Assembly (NCBI GenBank): GCA_032191485.1
Contig: JAVDOI010000007.1
Location: 2,398,463-2,462,462 of the forward strand
DNA length: 64,000 nt
From: Leptoclinus maculatus
Lineage: Eukaryota; Chordata; Actinopteri; Perciformes; Stichaeidae
Direction: 5' to 3'
Shown in pieces: positions 51,130-62,254 of this stretch. The notes beneath the pieces were generated by a model that worked only from the letters and a program-made list of their open reading frames with translations, did no database searches and was not told the origin of the DNA. Every line of letters begins with the position of its first letter. The first letter of the stretch is position 1. A program made the translations under genes and the position numbers.

Positions 51130-51347
51130 TTTTGAGGGCTAACAGCTAACTCACATCTTAAACTCAGTTCACCAACACATTGCAGTGACGCTGCTGCTGC
51201 ACGTTCACTAACGTAGCCTACTGACGTACGTCAATTGAGAAGAAAAAAAACAACAAAAGTCGCCTTCAAAATAAAAGCAATGCAGCTCTATTCTGTGCAT
51301 GATGTACACTTATTTATGTTTCATTCCTAATTTCCCAATGAAATCTG

Positions 51348-51571
51348 CCCTAGGCCCTTAACCTAACCTTAACCATCACAACTAAATGTCTAACTTAAAC
51401 CCTTAATCTTATCATAAACTTAACCTTAACCTTAAAACCTTTAAACAAGCCTTTCGAAGAAGTGAGGACCGGACAAAATGTCGTCACTTTCCAAAAATGT
51501 CCTCACTCTATTGGTTATGGTCCTCACTATGTTGCAAGTACAAGAACAGACACACACACACACACACACTC
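51348..51571 (+). repeat. Right half of the split GTGAGGACC-type repeat
   Basis: CCCTAGGCCCTTAACCTAAC, then ACCATCACAACTAAATGTCT, CCTTAACCTT words, AGTGAGGACCGGACAAAATG and TGGTCCTCACTATGTTGCAA follow in the order known for this fish repeat, ending in a CA repeat (51549-51571). Confidence 0.7.
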
Positions 51572-52865
51572 ACACAGATATGCAAACAGCATGGAGGGGT
51601 ATGATAATAGCATGCTGAGGGTCGTGCCATCATCATACACATCCGTTAGTGGCTCCGTGATGATATCTTATTAAGGCGACACTGAGCTGATGTGTTGTGC
51701 AACACAGGAGAGAGCAGAGCTTGATAATACAACAGAGGCAGAGGCAGTAAATCATACTAATCAAAGTCCATTTTGTACAATAACACAATCAATTCATGTT
51801 AAAATCTCTCCATGGATCTATGTAAAAAGAAAAAAAACAGCTTATCACCAGCATATCAGACCTATACGACAGTGACTGAGTAATACGCCTAAAGGCCAGC
51901 GTGTGCAAATGTTCACCGGCGCTTGTGTATGCACAAGGGGGCAGAATTTAAAACTCAAGAATGTCAGGGAAATGAAGAGGAATGAGGATGTGGCAATGTG
52001 TTAAACCTCAAATAATACATTTAAAAACAATTCAGACATGTCACCCAAAGCCTAAAGGGATTATTGTTGTCAATGTGGACTAAGCAGGATACAGACTACT
52101 ACGACTCCTACAACTGCTAAACTAGTACTACTACTACTACTAATAATAATAATAATAATAATAATACAAGAACATTTTCTACCAAAAAGAAAAATTGCTT
52201 CTTTTATTTTAAAAAAAAATCTATTTTTTGCACAAAATATAACTGCGACAACAGAAGTGTATTGCTGCCACATCAGAACAATAAGTCACATTCTAACGTG
52301 ACAAGTTTGTTGTTTTAACAAAATGTTTTTACATTTTTATGACATACAAACTCATAATACACAATGTATCCTATTTCGTGATAACAAAAATAATTTGGGA
52401 TTTGCATTTGACTGCCAGGAGTTTGCTGTAATGGACATTTTCTGTTGTTGGGTGTGGTTTGACATAACTCCAACTGTCTCATATTAAACTGAGTATGCAT
52501 TGCTACTTGGATTATTGCGTAATTATTTGCGTGCATACTTTCTGGTGATACTGAAGTGGCGATGAGTGTATGGAGCCCTGATTCATGTATCCATGTAGGG
52601 GATTGACAAATGTATTGAACATTTTAAACGTTATATTTATTTTCTTCATTTACTGAATCAACCAACAACGCTATTCATGTCCAGCAAACTAACACTAAAT
52701 TCTCCAGATCTGAATTAGTTTGAACCAATCTAACAACATCCATTCAAGTTGCAGGAGAAATCCATGAAGAACGTAGGTTATGCTAGATTACCGAGCTTTA
52801 CATTATTTGGCACTACTTTGTTGTAAAAATGGCATTACATCAGGTGAAGAATTCAATATGACTTG
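51572..52865. other. Intron 3 sequence, microsatellite only
   Basis: (ACT)n running into (AAT)n at 52122-52166. No gene. Confidence 0.5.
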
Positions 52866-53018
52866 TTTAGGGATCGGAACTTAAAGTTAAGGACTTGGGA
52901 CGTGCCAATCATGACTTGGGACTTGACTCGGGATTTGCATTTTTTTAACTGGGAATTGAGTGCAACGACTTTGATTCTACTTGTGATTTGCAAAACAATG
53001 ACTTGGTTCCACCTCTGT
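52866..53018 (-). mobile_element. Terminal fragment of a hAT MITE (GACTTGGGACTTGA type)
   Basis: On the minus strand it starts CAGAGGTGGAACCAAGTCAT and continues with repeated AAGTCCCAAGTC words, as in common fish hAT elements. The partner end is absent. Confidence 0.55.
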
Positions 53019-53824
53019 CTGATCGGACCAGTTGCTTATGGCGACTGATGTTAGAAAACCTTTGGTAGATATTGCTTGGCAACGGAGTAAGTTCACTGAA
53101 GACTTTGGCTTGAGAGTTCAAAATTTGTATCCGAAAACCTTTCATGAACTGTTGGATTGAGTTTGGAGGATCTGATGAAAGATGCTAATCAGTTGCTTAT
53201 TAATTAATGTCGGATCAAGTGTTTTTGGCAGTTGACTTCTGCTGAGGGAAGTCAAGTATATGACTTTCCAGTGATTCGGCAGCAGTTTTGGGAGCCAGAT
53301 GAAGGCATCGTCATGCAGCTGTAAAACTTTATGATTACGACATCATGAGCTCAATGCCTTTTTTGTTAATCGGACCTTGAGACGGGACAGATGGCGGCCA
53401 CAAGTGATGCGCAATTCGTGGTGCTATCAGCGGCCGCAATCCATTCTTTGTGAATTCGCTACAACCTCAGAGAGAGAGAGAGAGGGACAGAGTTGGTTTT
53501 GGCATCGAGTGCTACCATTTTAACCTTCACGTGCTGTAGGATTCTAACACACATTTACATGCATGCTCACGTGTACACACACCTGCACTTGTGCAAGTAC
53601 ACACTGCCTCTGTAAACAGAATAAACACACACAGCCCGTGACCTTCTCATAGTCATGACTCATTGCTCATTCTAAATAAAACACTCCACACACAAATTCC
53701 TCACGTGTGTGTGTGTGTGGAGTGTTTTAAATATAAGGCCGCCTTATTGTAGTCAGGTTGACCTTTTCCAAAGGACACCTTCTGCATGTAGAGAGGGCTG
53801 AGTGAGTGTATGTGTGTGTTAGCT
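53019..53824. other. Intron 3 sequence with one hairpin
   Basis: 53678-53728 is a perfect 17-bp stem (AAAACACTCCACACACA and its reverse complement, the latter part of a GT run). Otherwise nothing named. Confidence 0.5.
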
Positions 53825-54243
53825 TCTATACACCCCCGCCCGACCACTTCTCTCTGCTGCCTCGGGGCGATTGGTTGCCCCGTCGCTCAGAGGTCCCTGC
53901 GGCCGATCGACCCGGTCACGTCTGTTTTCTGTCCTGGCCCCACAGTGGTGGAATGAACTCCCCACTGACGTCAGGACAGCAGAGTCGCTGCCCATCTTTC
54001 ATCAGACTGAAAACTCACCTCTTCAAGAAGTACTACCCTGAGCCTTCCACTCAGCACTCATTGTACTCATACTAGTTTGTTTCTGCACTGTACGTTGGCT
54101 CTGGTTTATGCTCTTAGATGCTTAAACAAGGAGATGCACTTATGACTTCTGGTGACTAGTAGTTCTCTTGAATACCGATGTTGAATACACTTATTGTAAG
54201 TCGCTTTGGATAAAAGCGTCTGCTACATGTCTGTAATGTAATG
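53825..54243 (+). mobile_element. UnaL2-type LINE 3' end with intact recognition hairpin
   Basis: The C-terminal coding scrap is visible across frames (WNELPTDVRTAESLPIFHQ-like, then RLKTHLFKKY). The 3' end has GTAAGTCGCTTTGGATAAAA followed by GCGTCTGC and a TGTAA-repeat tail. CGCTTT-GGATA-AAAGCG (54202-54218) is the stem-loop with a GGATA loop known from the eel L2-clade LINE UnaL2, where the reverse transcriptase recognises it. The copy is strongly 5'-truncated. Confidence 0.75.
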
Positions 54244-55284
54244 TAGATACACAGCCTACAGTATGTGTGCCACTTAGTGGCCGCTTTGATCCAAAGGGTC
54301 TTCCAGGGTTATGAGTGTGTACATCTATAGCAGAGGAGGGCCGAGGGAATTACAGTCCTTCTCCTGCACAGTTAGAGCATCGCCCGCTCACCAGCTTTGC
54401 ATTAAAGAGGGCTGCATGTAAAACCCTATTCACAGGTAATCATGATGTCTTAATCATGTTTTTCTACAATTTATTTTAAATATTGTGTTTAATATTGTTT
54501 GTACTGGAAAGCTGATGAGCAAAGAAAGCCAATCATTCATTAATCGTTAGTTTTTTAAATTGCTACAAATGAGCTCGGTACAAAGATGATTTGTTACAAC
54601 TCTAAAAAGAGTGTAAGATTATTTTACTACTTTACCAAAATGAATGAGTTAAAGTTTAAACCTTTTACTGTTGACAGTAGCCATTACAAATACAAAATAA
54701 CTATTACCTCCAGTCCCATATCATATAACCCCCCCTACTGCATGCACACGGAAGCAGGCAGACAAATGTATGGCATGACCATATATATATTGCTGTGGTG
54801 GTGGAATAAAATGTATTTGGTGTCTACATCTTTTGGGAATTATCTAGTGATGGATGTTGCTATAAAACGCAGCTTTCTCTTATTTTATTCTTATTTTCAT
54901 ATTATATTGAACACTTTCTTCGGAGCGAGTCAGCTACTTAACATCGGGCTGTAAAACATTTAAAACATTTTAACTTCAGAGGGCAGTGTCATCTGTTACC
55001 ATTGTGTTCTCTGCCGACCTCACCTAACACGATACGTTTGCCGTCTGTCTGATGCCGTGTGAATGCAGCATAAACCCTGCGTTTGTGCGTTTGTGTGTGA
55101 GTGCGTGAGTCACAAAGAATGTTTATTCCCAGCGTAGGCGTCTTGAGTAACATGCATGTGATCTTGATTCATGAGCATGGCAAGTCCAAACCTCTGGGAC
55201 TAAACGACTCCAAACACAAGCTGAAGATTCATTCTTCACAGCTGATATCTACACGTTTGCTCTCAGCCCTCCGGGAGAGACTCC

Positions 55285-55328
<44 letters not shown>

Positions 55329-55876
55329 CATTATTCGGAGTGTAATCCTGTTGTGAATATGCATGCTTGCACCTAATTTAGGCGCTCCACGTTTGCATGA
55401 TAACTCACTCGGAATATGTAATCTCGGTTTGAGCAGCTACCAACCCGTACAAATAAGACTGACTCCTGTTCCTGATGATGCAGTGGTAGTGTCAGACCCA
55501 GTGGTAGTGTCAGACCCAGTGGTAGTGTCAGACCCTTTCCTGGGTAGAATAAGTCATGTGCAGTGTTAAAACTAGCGCCAAAGAGCCCAAGGGCCCTCCA
55601 AGCCATGAAAGGGCCCCTACGTCCCATAGATGGGCCTGTGAGTCATTGTTTCATTGGTTTTGTAATTAGCGCCATGGGCTCCCTCATCTGGGCAGCTTGT
55701 AAGGAGTGTGATTTGTGTAGCTGCTGTGTTTCACAGCGGCCATCTTACGGAGAAGACACACGAAGCAAAAACAACTGCGACGCGCCGCTTCACACCCCAT
55801 CGCGGTGGTTAGGTCAACGCTCGCACATTGTGTAAATAAGCTACCTGCATTTCCACGATGTATGCGACATACCAAG
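54244..55876. other. Intron 3 sequence, microsatellite and 18-bp repeat
   Basis: Holds (TG)18 at 55288-55323 and an 18-bp unit (CAGTGGTAGTGTCAGACC) three times at 55481-55534. The 122-residue frame at 54586-54954 has no recognisable domain. Confidence 0.5.
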
Positions 55877-55885
55877 TAGCACTTA

Positions 55886-57124
55886 TGAAGGCAAATCACT
55901 GTCAAAATCCGAGAGCGCAAATGAGATCCATGCGCGCGCGAAAATCGAAAAGCCGCGGGCGTATTTTACTTTGACGAGCGCTTTTACATCACTCCGCGAG
56001 CAAAATTCCGTCTCGCGGGAGCAAAATTCACTCTCATGAAGCATAAACCTGCTCGCTCGCGAAACTTTAACCTGCTCGCTCGCGAGTCTTTTTCCTGCTC
56101 GCGCTCGAGTTGTTTTTCTTTTTGACAGTAAGTGGGCGGACCCAGTCTCCATTGTATCTCGACATCTAATTGGTTACAATCCTCGTTTTTTTATTTTCAG
56201 ATTGCACTACAGGTCAGGGGCAAATAATGTACATTTTACTGCACGGGTACTTTTACTTTCTGCACTTAAAGTACATTTTGCTGATAATAACATACTTGAC
56301 TAAGGTTTTGAATGCAGGTATTTTACTCGTAGTGGATTGTTTCATCAGTATGGTATTAGTATGTTTACTGCAGTGAAGGATCTGAATCATTTTTCATCCA
56401 CTAACTACTTGTCAGTGACTTCAATTTGGAAACTCACTTGGCAAACAGATAATATACAAACAGTGGTCCCTAATCTTGGCTCTAGATCCTTGAGAGGGTC
56501 CAAATTGTTGCTCATATTATATACAACTACATTATATCTCCTCTGTAAACACAACAGTATGATTAAATATGATCACATCATGTTTTAATCAATTAAGATC
56601 AAAGAGTTTCTGTGAGCTGTTTGTCACAAGAGGTTTGACTATCAAACACACATTGTCTGTAATAGAATGATGAGTGAATTTAAACCAATCTGAGCAACTT
56701 GACTTTAACACATTTTTAATTATTGTATTTAACAACGCTATTAACATAATTTGTATTTCATCAGCCTCTACAGTCTGAAAAGTTTACAAAACCTGTCAGA
56801 CAAATGTAGAACATTCTGAGATGTAGTGGAGTACAGTAGTGTTTAGTGGCGGATTGAAAACCACCTCTAACAGACCTAGCGTCTGTGTCAGAGTGATATC
56901 AGGTCTATCCAAAGACCAGGATTGTAACCAATTAGATGTAGAGATACAAGGGAGACTGGGTCCGCCCACTTACTGTCAAAAAGAAAAACAACTCGCGAGC
57001 GAGCAGGTTTCAGCTACCGTGAGTGATTTTTGCTCGCGGAGTGATGTAAAAGCGCTCGCCAAAGTAAAATGCGCGCGCATGGATCTCATTTGCGCTCTCG
57101 GATTTTGACATTGATTTGCCTTCA
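55886..57124. mobile_element. Foldback (long-TIR) element, 1239 bp, CpG-rich arms
   Basis: The ends TGAAGGCAAATC...GATTTGCCTTCA are the tips of long inverted arms: 55886-56184 and 56917-57124. The flanks TAGCACTTA (55877-55885) and TAGCACTTC (57125-57133) match at 8 of 9 bases. Long arms with a roughly 9-bp duplication fit a Mutator-like element, while 8 bp would fit hAT. Arm 1 is about 90 bp longer through extra copies of a CTGCTCGCTCGCGA-like unit. There is no transposase. The spacer contains a fragment of another hAT (56215-56395). Confidence 0.7.
56215..56395 (+). mobile_element. 3' fragment of a CAGTGGTGGAA-type hAT
   Basis: AAAGTACATTTTGCTGATAA, TTTTGAATGCAGGTATTTTA and GCAGTGAAGGATCTGAATCA are in the order expected for the 3' part of this fish MITE family, the same family as the element at 45646. 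Confidence 0.6.
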
Positions 57125-57133
57125 TAGCACTTC

Positions 57134-59003
57134 CCTTTTTGTGTTTGCATTGTAATCCTAGAGGCCAAAGAAAGAGAGAGGGGTGATCCCAAAAAGTACA
57201 ATGATCGCGTCCAAATAATTAATTGTGGCAGCTGATAGCACCTCAATTGCAACCTCTATCTGCCAAATCTCAAGGTCCGATTAAAAAAGAAATGTGCTAA
57301 TGATATTACCACCGACTGTATATAAGAAGTGGACGTAATATTCAACTGCATGCTCCATTTGTCCATCGTACAGAACCCAGTTAGGCGAACCTTTGAAGAG
57401 CCGGTTGCAGTTAGTAGTTAGCATTGACTCATTTCTGAGAAAAGGCTTCAGCTTAGTTACTCATAGCTATACACATGGAGTACAAATACTTGCGTACAAT
57501 ACCTCAAAACTCTGCTCATAATATGAGTATGTGAGTATTATATGGAATTGGGACACAGGAGTGTATCAGATCTGTTGGACGGCGTCTCAGTCAGATGCCA
57601 TGAAAGGAATTATTTTGGAGAGCTGCATCATTCCCTCGACACAGAGAGGACATTCATCCTCTTGTCCCTATGATGTACTAATGTTGTGAGACAATTCATC
57701 ACAGCGCGTGTGTGTGTGTGTGTGTTTATTATCTGCTCATCTCCTGTTCACCAAGTTTGAAGGTGACTCTGGAAAGAAACCACACGTCTCTCCTGATGTT
57801 CTCCCGCAAGTCTCTTTCTCATCCTCGCCATCAGTGTCACCTCCTTCTCCTCATTTGTCTTCCTCTCTCCTCTCCCTTTGTTTTTTTGTCTCACTTGCTG
57901 TTATTCTATTTCTGTCCCTCCCTCGTCTTCCTCGGCTCAAGCGCCTCTCTCTAACCTCTCAGCTGGAAAGGACAGTAATCAGTACCAACACGCTCTAATT
58001 GTGTGTCACAGATGAAAAGGAGAAAATACAGCAGGTTCTGCTGTTTAGTGCAGGTGGGAAGGGTCGTGGTTGGGTAACGTAGGACTTTCACGTGTGAAAC
58101 TAAAAGTTGATGTTGACTTCTTTTGTCATGTGACTCGTTAGTCACTCGCTATTCATGTGAGTCACTTGTTAGACACTTGTCAGAAACTCGCTTCTCATTT
58201 GACTAATTAGACACTCACTTGTCACGTGACTAGTGAGTGTCTAAAGACTTAATTGACTCATTAGACCCTCGTTAGTCACATGACTCGTTAGTCACTGGCT
58301 ATTCACGTGACTCGTAAGTCACCCTTTAGATCGGTGACTGGTTTCCATTTGACGAGTTTGGTATAAAAATGTGCTGGTAAAGTACTTTTTATTCATTTCT
58401 AGTAGGTTGACAAAACCAGTAACTGTTGATGATTTAAGAACGATAGAAATTGAAAGCTTAAAGTGTCTGTGGTTGCTAACTTCTCTTTATGGTCCAGTTA
58501 TCTAAAATCTGAATTGAATCATCTAATTGTCTCATGCTATCATCAGTCGAGCTGTTATTTCACAAATGAATGATCTAATTACCCAGTGTTAACAAGTCAT
58601 GATCACAAGATAACGGGCCTTCTAAAGGTCTTACAAACCACTACTTTAAAAGATTTAAGTAAACATTAACACAAGGGCATCTTAAGGACAGATTAAGGAA
58701 TTTAGGGTTTGTCATGTATCAGTGCGGTTTAAAAATGCAACATGATATTCCAGAAGGAAGACAAATTGAGTCCTTTCCAGAAAAAAAACAAGTGATCTTC
58801 TGTGGTGGGATTTCTATAAAGTTGAAGAACTGTGTTGAACGCATGTCTGACTTTGACACTGGAGACCACTGTTTGCATACCATAGAGGCAGCAGCTCAGA
58901 TAACATTCAGACAGTATTAGTAGTTTTGGATGGCAGTGACAAACAACCTATTGTGTTGCTTTGGTAGAAGGACATGTTGGACAAACTTAGGCTGTGAAAT
59001 TAC
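57134..59003. other. Intron 3 sequence; TGAC/CACGTG-rich patch
   Basis: 57300-57345 carries a short piece (CGACTGTATATAAGAAGTGG) like the end of family A. 58095-58325 is a patch of repeated GTGACTCGTTAGTCAC-like words with TCACGTGAC E-boxes. No gene. Confidence 0.5.
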
Positions 59004-60333
59004 TAGGGGTGTAACGATACGCGTATTCGTATTGAACCGTTCGGTACGAGGCTCACGGTTCGGTACGCATGACGAACCGAACAATACGTTCATACTAGTG
59101 CATTTGGAAATGCAGAAGCTTAAATTGTGGGAAATATTATGTTTTCGGTGGAGCCACTGTTCTCAAACTGGCAACACACATGACGTAACGGACAGCGTGC
59201 TCTCTGACACGCCCACCACCAAAGAAACACTTCCTACTCCAGTCGGCACTTTGCGCTGTGAGACACGCTACACGAAGCTAACGTTAGCTCGGTGCAACAT
59301 GGCTAATAGACCAGGAATAAAAGATCCTCCAACGGCCTACAGGTCTGGTGTTTGGAGCCACTTTGGTTTCTCTGTGAACTATGAGGGCGATGGCGAGAGA
59401 GTGGTGGATAAAAAAACAACGCGATCAACAAGCGATCACCACGGCGGTTGGTACACTTTACAGCCGCGGACATGAGACCCGACTCTGTAGTGTAAAATGC
59501 TTTATGAACCTGCTGAATGCTATTGACCCCGTTACACTAGTCCTTCACGAGCCCATTTCAGCCAAACCGTAATTCCCACTTTGTACAAGAAAACAAAAGC
59601 ACAAGTAGAGAATCACATGTCCGAGGCACCCGCTGCTGCTCTGACAACGGATGCCTGGACGTCGAGGGCTACTGTAACACACATTACCTCACCACTGAAT
59701 GAGATGAAGAGCCACGTTCTTCAGACACAACGCTACCTGACTGTAACACACATTACCTCACCACTGAATGAGATGAAGAGTCATGTTCTTCAGACACAAC
59801 GCTACCTGACTGTAACACACATTACCTCATCACTGAATGAGATGAAGAGCCATGTTCTTCAGACACAACGCTACCTGACTGTAACACACATTACCTCACC
59901 ACTGAATGAGATGAAGAGTCATGTTCTTCAGACACAACGCTACCTGACTGTAACACACATTACCTCACCACTGAATGAGATGAAGAGCCACGTTCACTAG
60001 GTGTAGTTCCATCATTGTTCATACTACAGTTATGATGGAGAAGATGTAAGTAACAATACTACATTACATTTTTTAAGGAGCAGTTTTTGTTTTTTATGCT
60101 TATGTGTTGCTAAGAAGACACCCCAGAAGATGGGTCACTCAGGTATAGTTCCATCATTGTTCAAAGTCAAAGAATAGCTTCATGATGTTAGTTTTAATGA
60201 ATAAATATATTTTTAAATCAAGTACGTTTCTCTGCCATTTATAGTTTTCTACTGTATTGAAAACGTACCAAACCGTGGCACCACTGTACCGTACCGAACC
60301 GAACCGTGGATTTTGTGAACCGTTACACCCCTA
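59004..60333 (+). mobile_element. hAT element (ZBED1-like), 1330 bp, 8-bp target duplication
   Basis: The termini TAGGGGTGTAACG/CGTTACACCCCTA are inverted, with subterminal GGTTCGGTACG words, and GAAATTAC lies on both sides (58996-59003, 60334-60341). It encodes a decayed BED finger and an N-terminal transposase scrap on the + strand. Most of the catalytic region is deleted. Confidence 0.9.
59299..60000 (+). pseudogene. ZBED-type transposase remnant with 69-bp tandem repeat
   Basis: MANRPGIKDPPTAYRSGVW (59299 onward) begins a BED domain, but the frame leaves it before the Cx2C pair, which is missing. A second frame carries AITTAVGTLYSRG and NLLNAIDPV. From 59581, YKKTKAQVENHMSEAPAAAL and TTDAWTSRATVTHIT match the region before the first catalytic aspartate of ZBED1-like transposases. 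Then a 69-bp unit (23 residues: TVTHITSPLNEMKSHVLQTQ + RYL) is repeated four times plus a partial copy (59671-59994), in frame, ending at a stop. Nearly identical units indicate recent expansion after the copy was already dead. Confidence 0.8.
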
Positions 60334-60341
60334 GAAATTAC

Positions 60342-61756
60342 CGTACATTATTAATGCCACCTTGAATGTGTGAAGAGGCTGGCAACATTCCACGTATTTC
60401 TTATTGTCAACAAGTCCCAAAAAGACGCAGTCAAACAATCGTCTAATGGTTGCGTGGTTATGTTTTTTGATACAGTATAGATTCACAAAAACACACAGAT
60501 TTTTAATTAATAGTTAACATGCAAAGATTTGTGTTAGATCCTACTAGTTTGATTCATGAGAAAAAAATTGTTTATCTCCAATTTTATGCGTATGGCGGTG
60601 AGTTCCACAAAAACGCAATATATCAGCTTCCTTAAAGTATCGCAATATAAACCAATATATTGAATCGTAACCCCTATATCATGATAAGTATTGTATCGCA
60701 TATCCTTTTGTAGCGGCCTAATTTTACAGTGTTGCGCAACATAATCACTGCCTGGATTTTGTTTATAAGGAGGGAATGAAGTATTTTTATTCACTCTTTT
60801 TCAAGAAAAGACTGTCGACAGTCTTTAATTGTCTTTAACTTGGACACTTATCTTTATCTAGCCTTAACCAAATGGAATAAAACCATAAAACAGAACTGTC
60901 GTTGCTACCACAGGATCAAATATTTTGGCAGGAAACAAATATCAAACCTCATACAATCAGTATACATTTTTTTATATATTTTACTTGCCAAATGCATCTA
61001 TTATGAACACGTTCTCCATACAAGTTTTTTGCTCTAGTGAGCATTTGTGGCAACAAACTAAATCTAATTTGACGGTCCCCAAAGAAATAAGTTCTTCCAA
61101 AGAGTGATGATTGAATCAACAGCATCACTTGTGACAGGAGGAGCTCTGCAGTGGTGCGACAGTGGAGGATGTGGGGTCATTGCATATTTCGCTTCATAGC
61201 AGAGGAACTGGAGTCTGTGTAATGTAATCAAACTCTTAAGTCAAGAGTGGAATATGACATCAGCAGCGTTTACTGACCACATCTAATGTTTGACACACAC
61301 ACACACACACAGGAGACTTTAATAATCTCAGACGTTAATAAGGAGGTGATTTGGATTCCAGCGGGTGTCTCAATCCTTCACTCGCACCAGCCTGAGCACC
61401 TCTCCATAGTTGTCTCCACGTTGCCATGGAGACAAACACCTGTGTTTCCACTGTGCGTTATCGCGACCCAGAACGAATGAATCGTGACCGTTCAAACACT
61501 GCTGTGTGTGGTTTCCTCTGTGTGTGTGTGTACAGGCATGTGCGTAATGTTGGTAAAAATCCTTGACTTCTTGTCCCTGTAAGTCTTTTTATTACACGCT
61601 GCATTGGTGATGTCACTGTATGGAACCGTCAAAACTCATATCCTGAAATCCAAATGAAAATACCCAGAGATTCAACGATACCGAAGACTGTTATCCTCAC
61701 TCTGTTGTCGTTTAGAAGTGAAGTTTCTCACCTCTCTTTCTCATTCTCTCCCTCAG
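60342..61756. other. Intron 3 end, nothing recognised
   Basis: A CA repeat lies at 61293-61312. The polypyrimidine stretch at 61725-61753 belongs to the acceptor of the last exon. Confidence 0.5.
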
Positions 61757-61828
61757 AAACCTGTCCAAGAACCCCACGTTGACCACTTTGTCCTGGCAGA
61801 TCTTTGAACATCTGCAGCTCTTCGAACT
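61757..61828 (+). CDS. ntrk3: ntrk3 LRR exon (fourth coding exon), one codon longer than expected
   Basis: The exon is 72 bp, with a strong acceptor (CTCTCCCTCAG) and a GTAAGTT donor. In frame it reads INLSKNPTLTTLSWQ then IFEHLQLFE, ending with CT for the next codon. TrkC has INLSSNRLTTLSWQLFQTLSLREL, so the match is clear (NLS.N, LTTLSWQ, F..L.L.EL), but the fish exon has one more residue between the LRR asparagine and LTTLSWQ: Asn-Pro-Thr-Leu instead of Asn-Arg-Leu. As I recall it, the mammalian exon is 69 bp. It completes the last LRR before the cysteine-rich C-cap that flanks the first Ig domain, whose exon is beyond the window. The exon follows a 35-kb intron full of transposons. Confidence 0.9.
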
Positions 61829-62254
61829 GTAAGTTGACCATTGTTTTTTTTGGTTTCTTTTGTTACTGACGGCACATTTTGCCCACACTTCCACCACCAT
61901 AGTAAAAAGGGCTCTATAATGCCCCTTGTTTCCCTTCCACCAGGCTTTGGTCTGTCTATGAAGAAGACATTCAAGTTTCTTTAAAAAAAAAACGCCGTGC
62001 ATGTTTACTGGATATGTTGACCTGTATGCGAGTGGTTTTTCAGTTTAAACTCATTGGGTGCAACAAACACACTTGTAATTACCATTAGGCGAAGCAGAGA
62101 ATGGAGGGGTGCCAATAAAGAGCTATTGTTGCATGTAATCAAGAGGCCTCATGTACACTAGCCCTTCTACTTATAAATATTTGAAGAGCAATTTAGGAGG
62201 TTCCGTTCTCTTCATGGCTGGATCTGAGTTGCGGTGAACGTCATCTTGTCAGGC
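61829..62254. other. Start of intron 4, nothing recognised
   Basis: Ordinary intron sequence after the GTAAGTT donor. Confidence 0.5.

Larger units (their letters stand above)
45470..51347 (-). mobile_element. Charlie-like hAT element containing nested insertions, 5.9 kb
   Basis: It starts CAGGGGGG...GGGGCAATTC and ends ...AATGAAATCTG, flanked by CCCTAGGC on both sides (45462-45469, 51348-51355). The two outer flanks are the two halves of one older repeat, which confirms the boundaries. The transposase is on the minus strand at 51129-49380. The left 175 bp are the element's 3' end, separated from the transposase by a second hAT (45646 onward) that itself carries a LINE. Without the insertions this would be about 2.2 kb, a size expected for such hATs. 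Confidence 0.8.
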
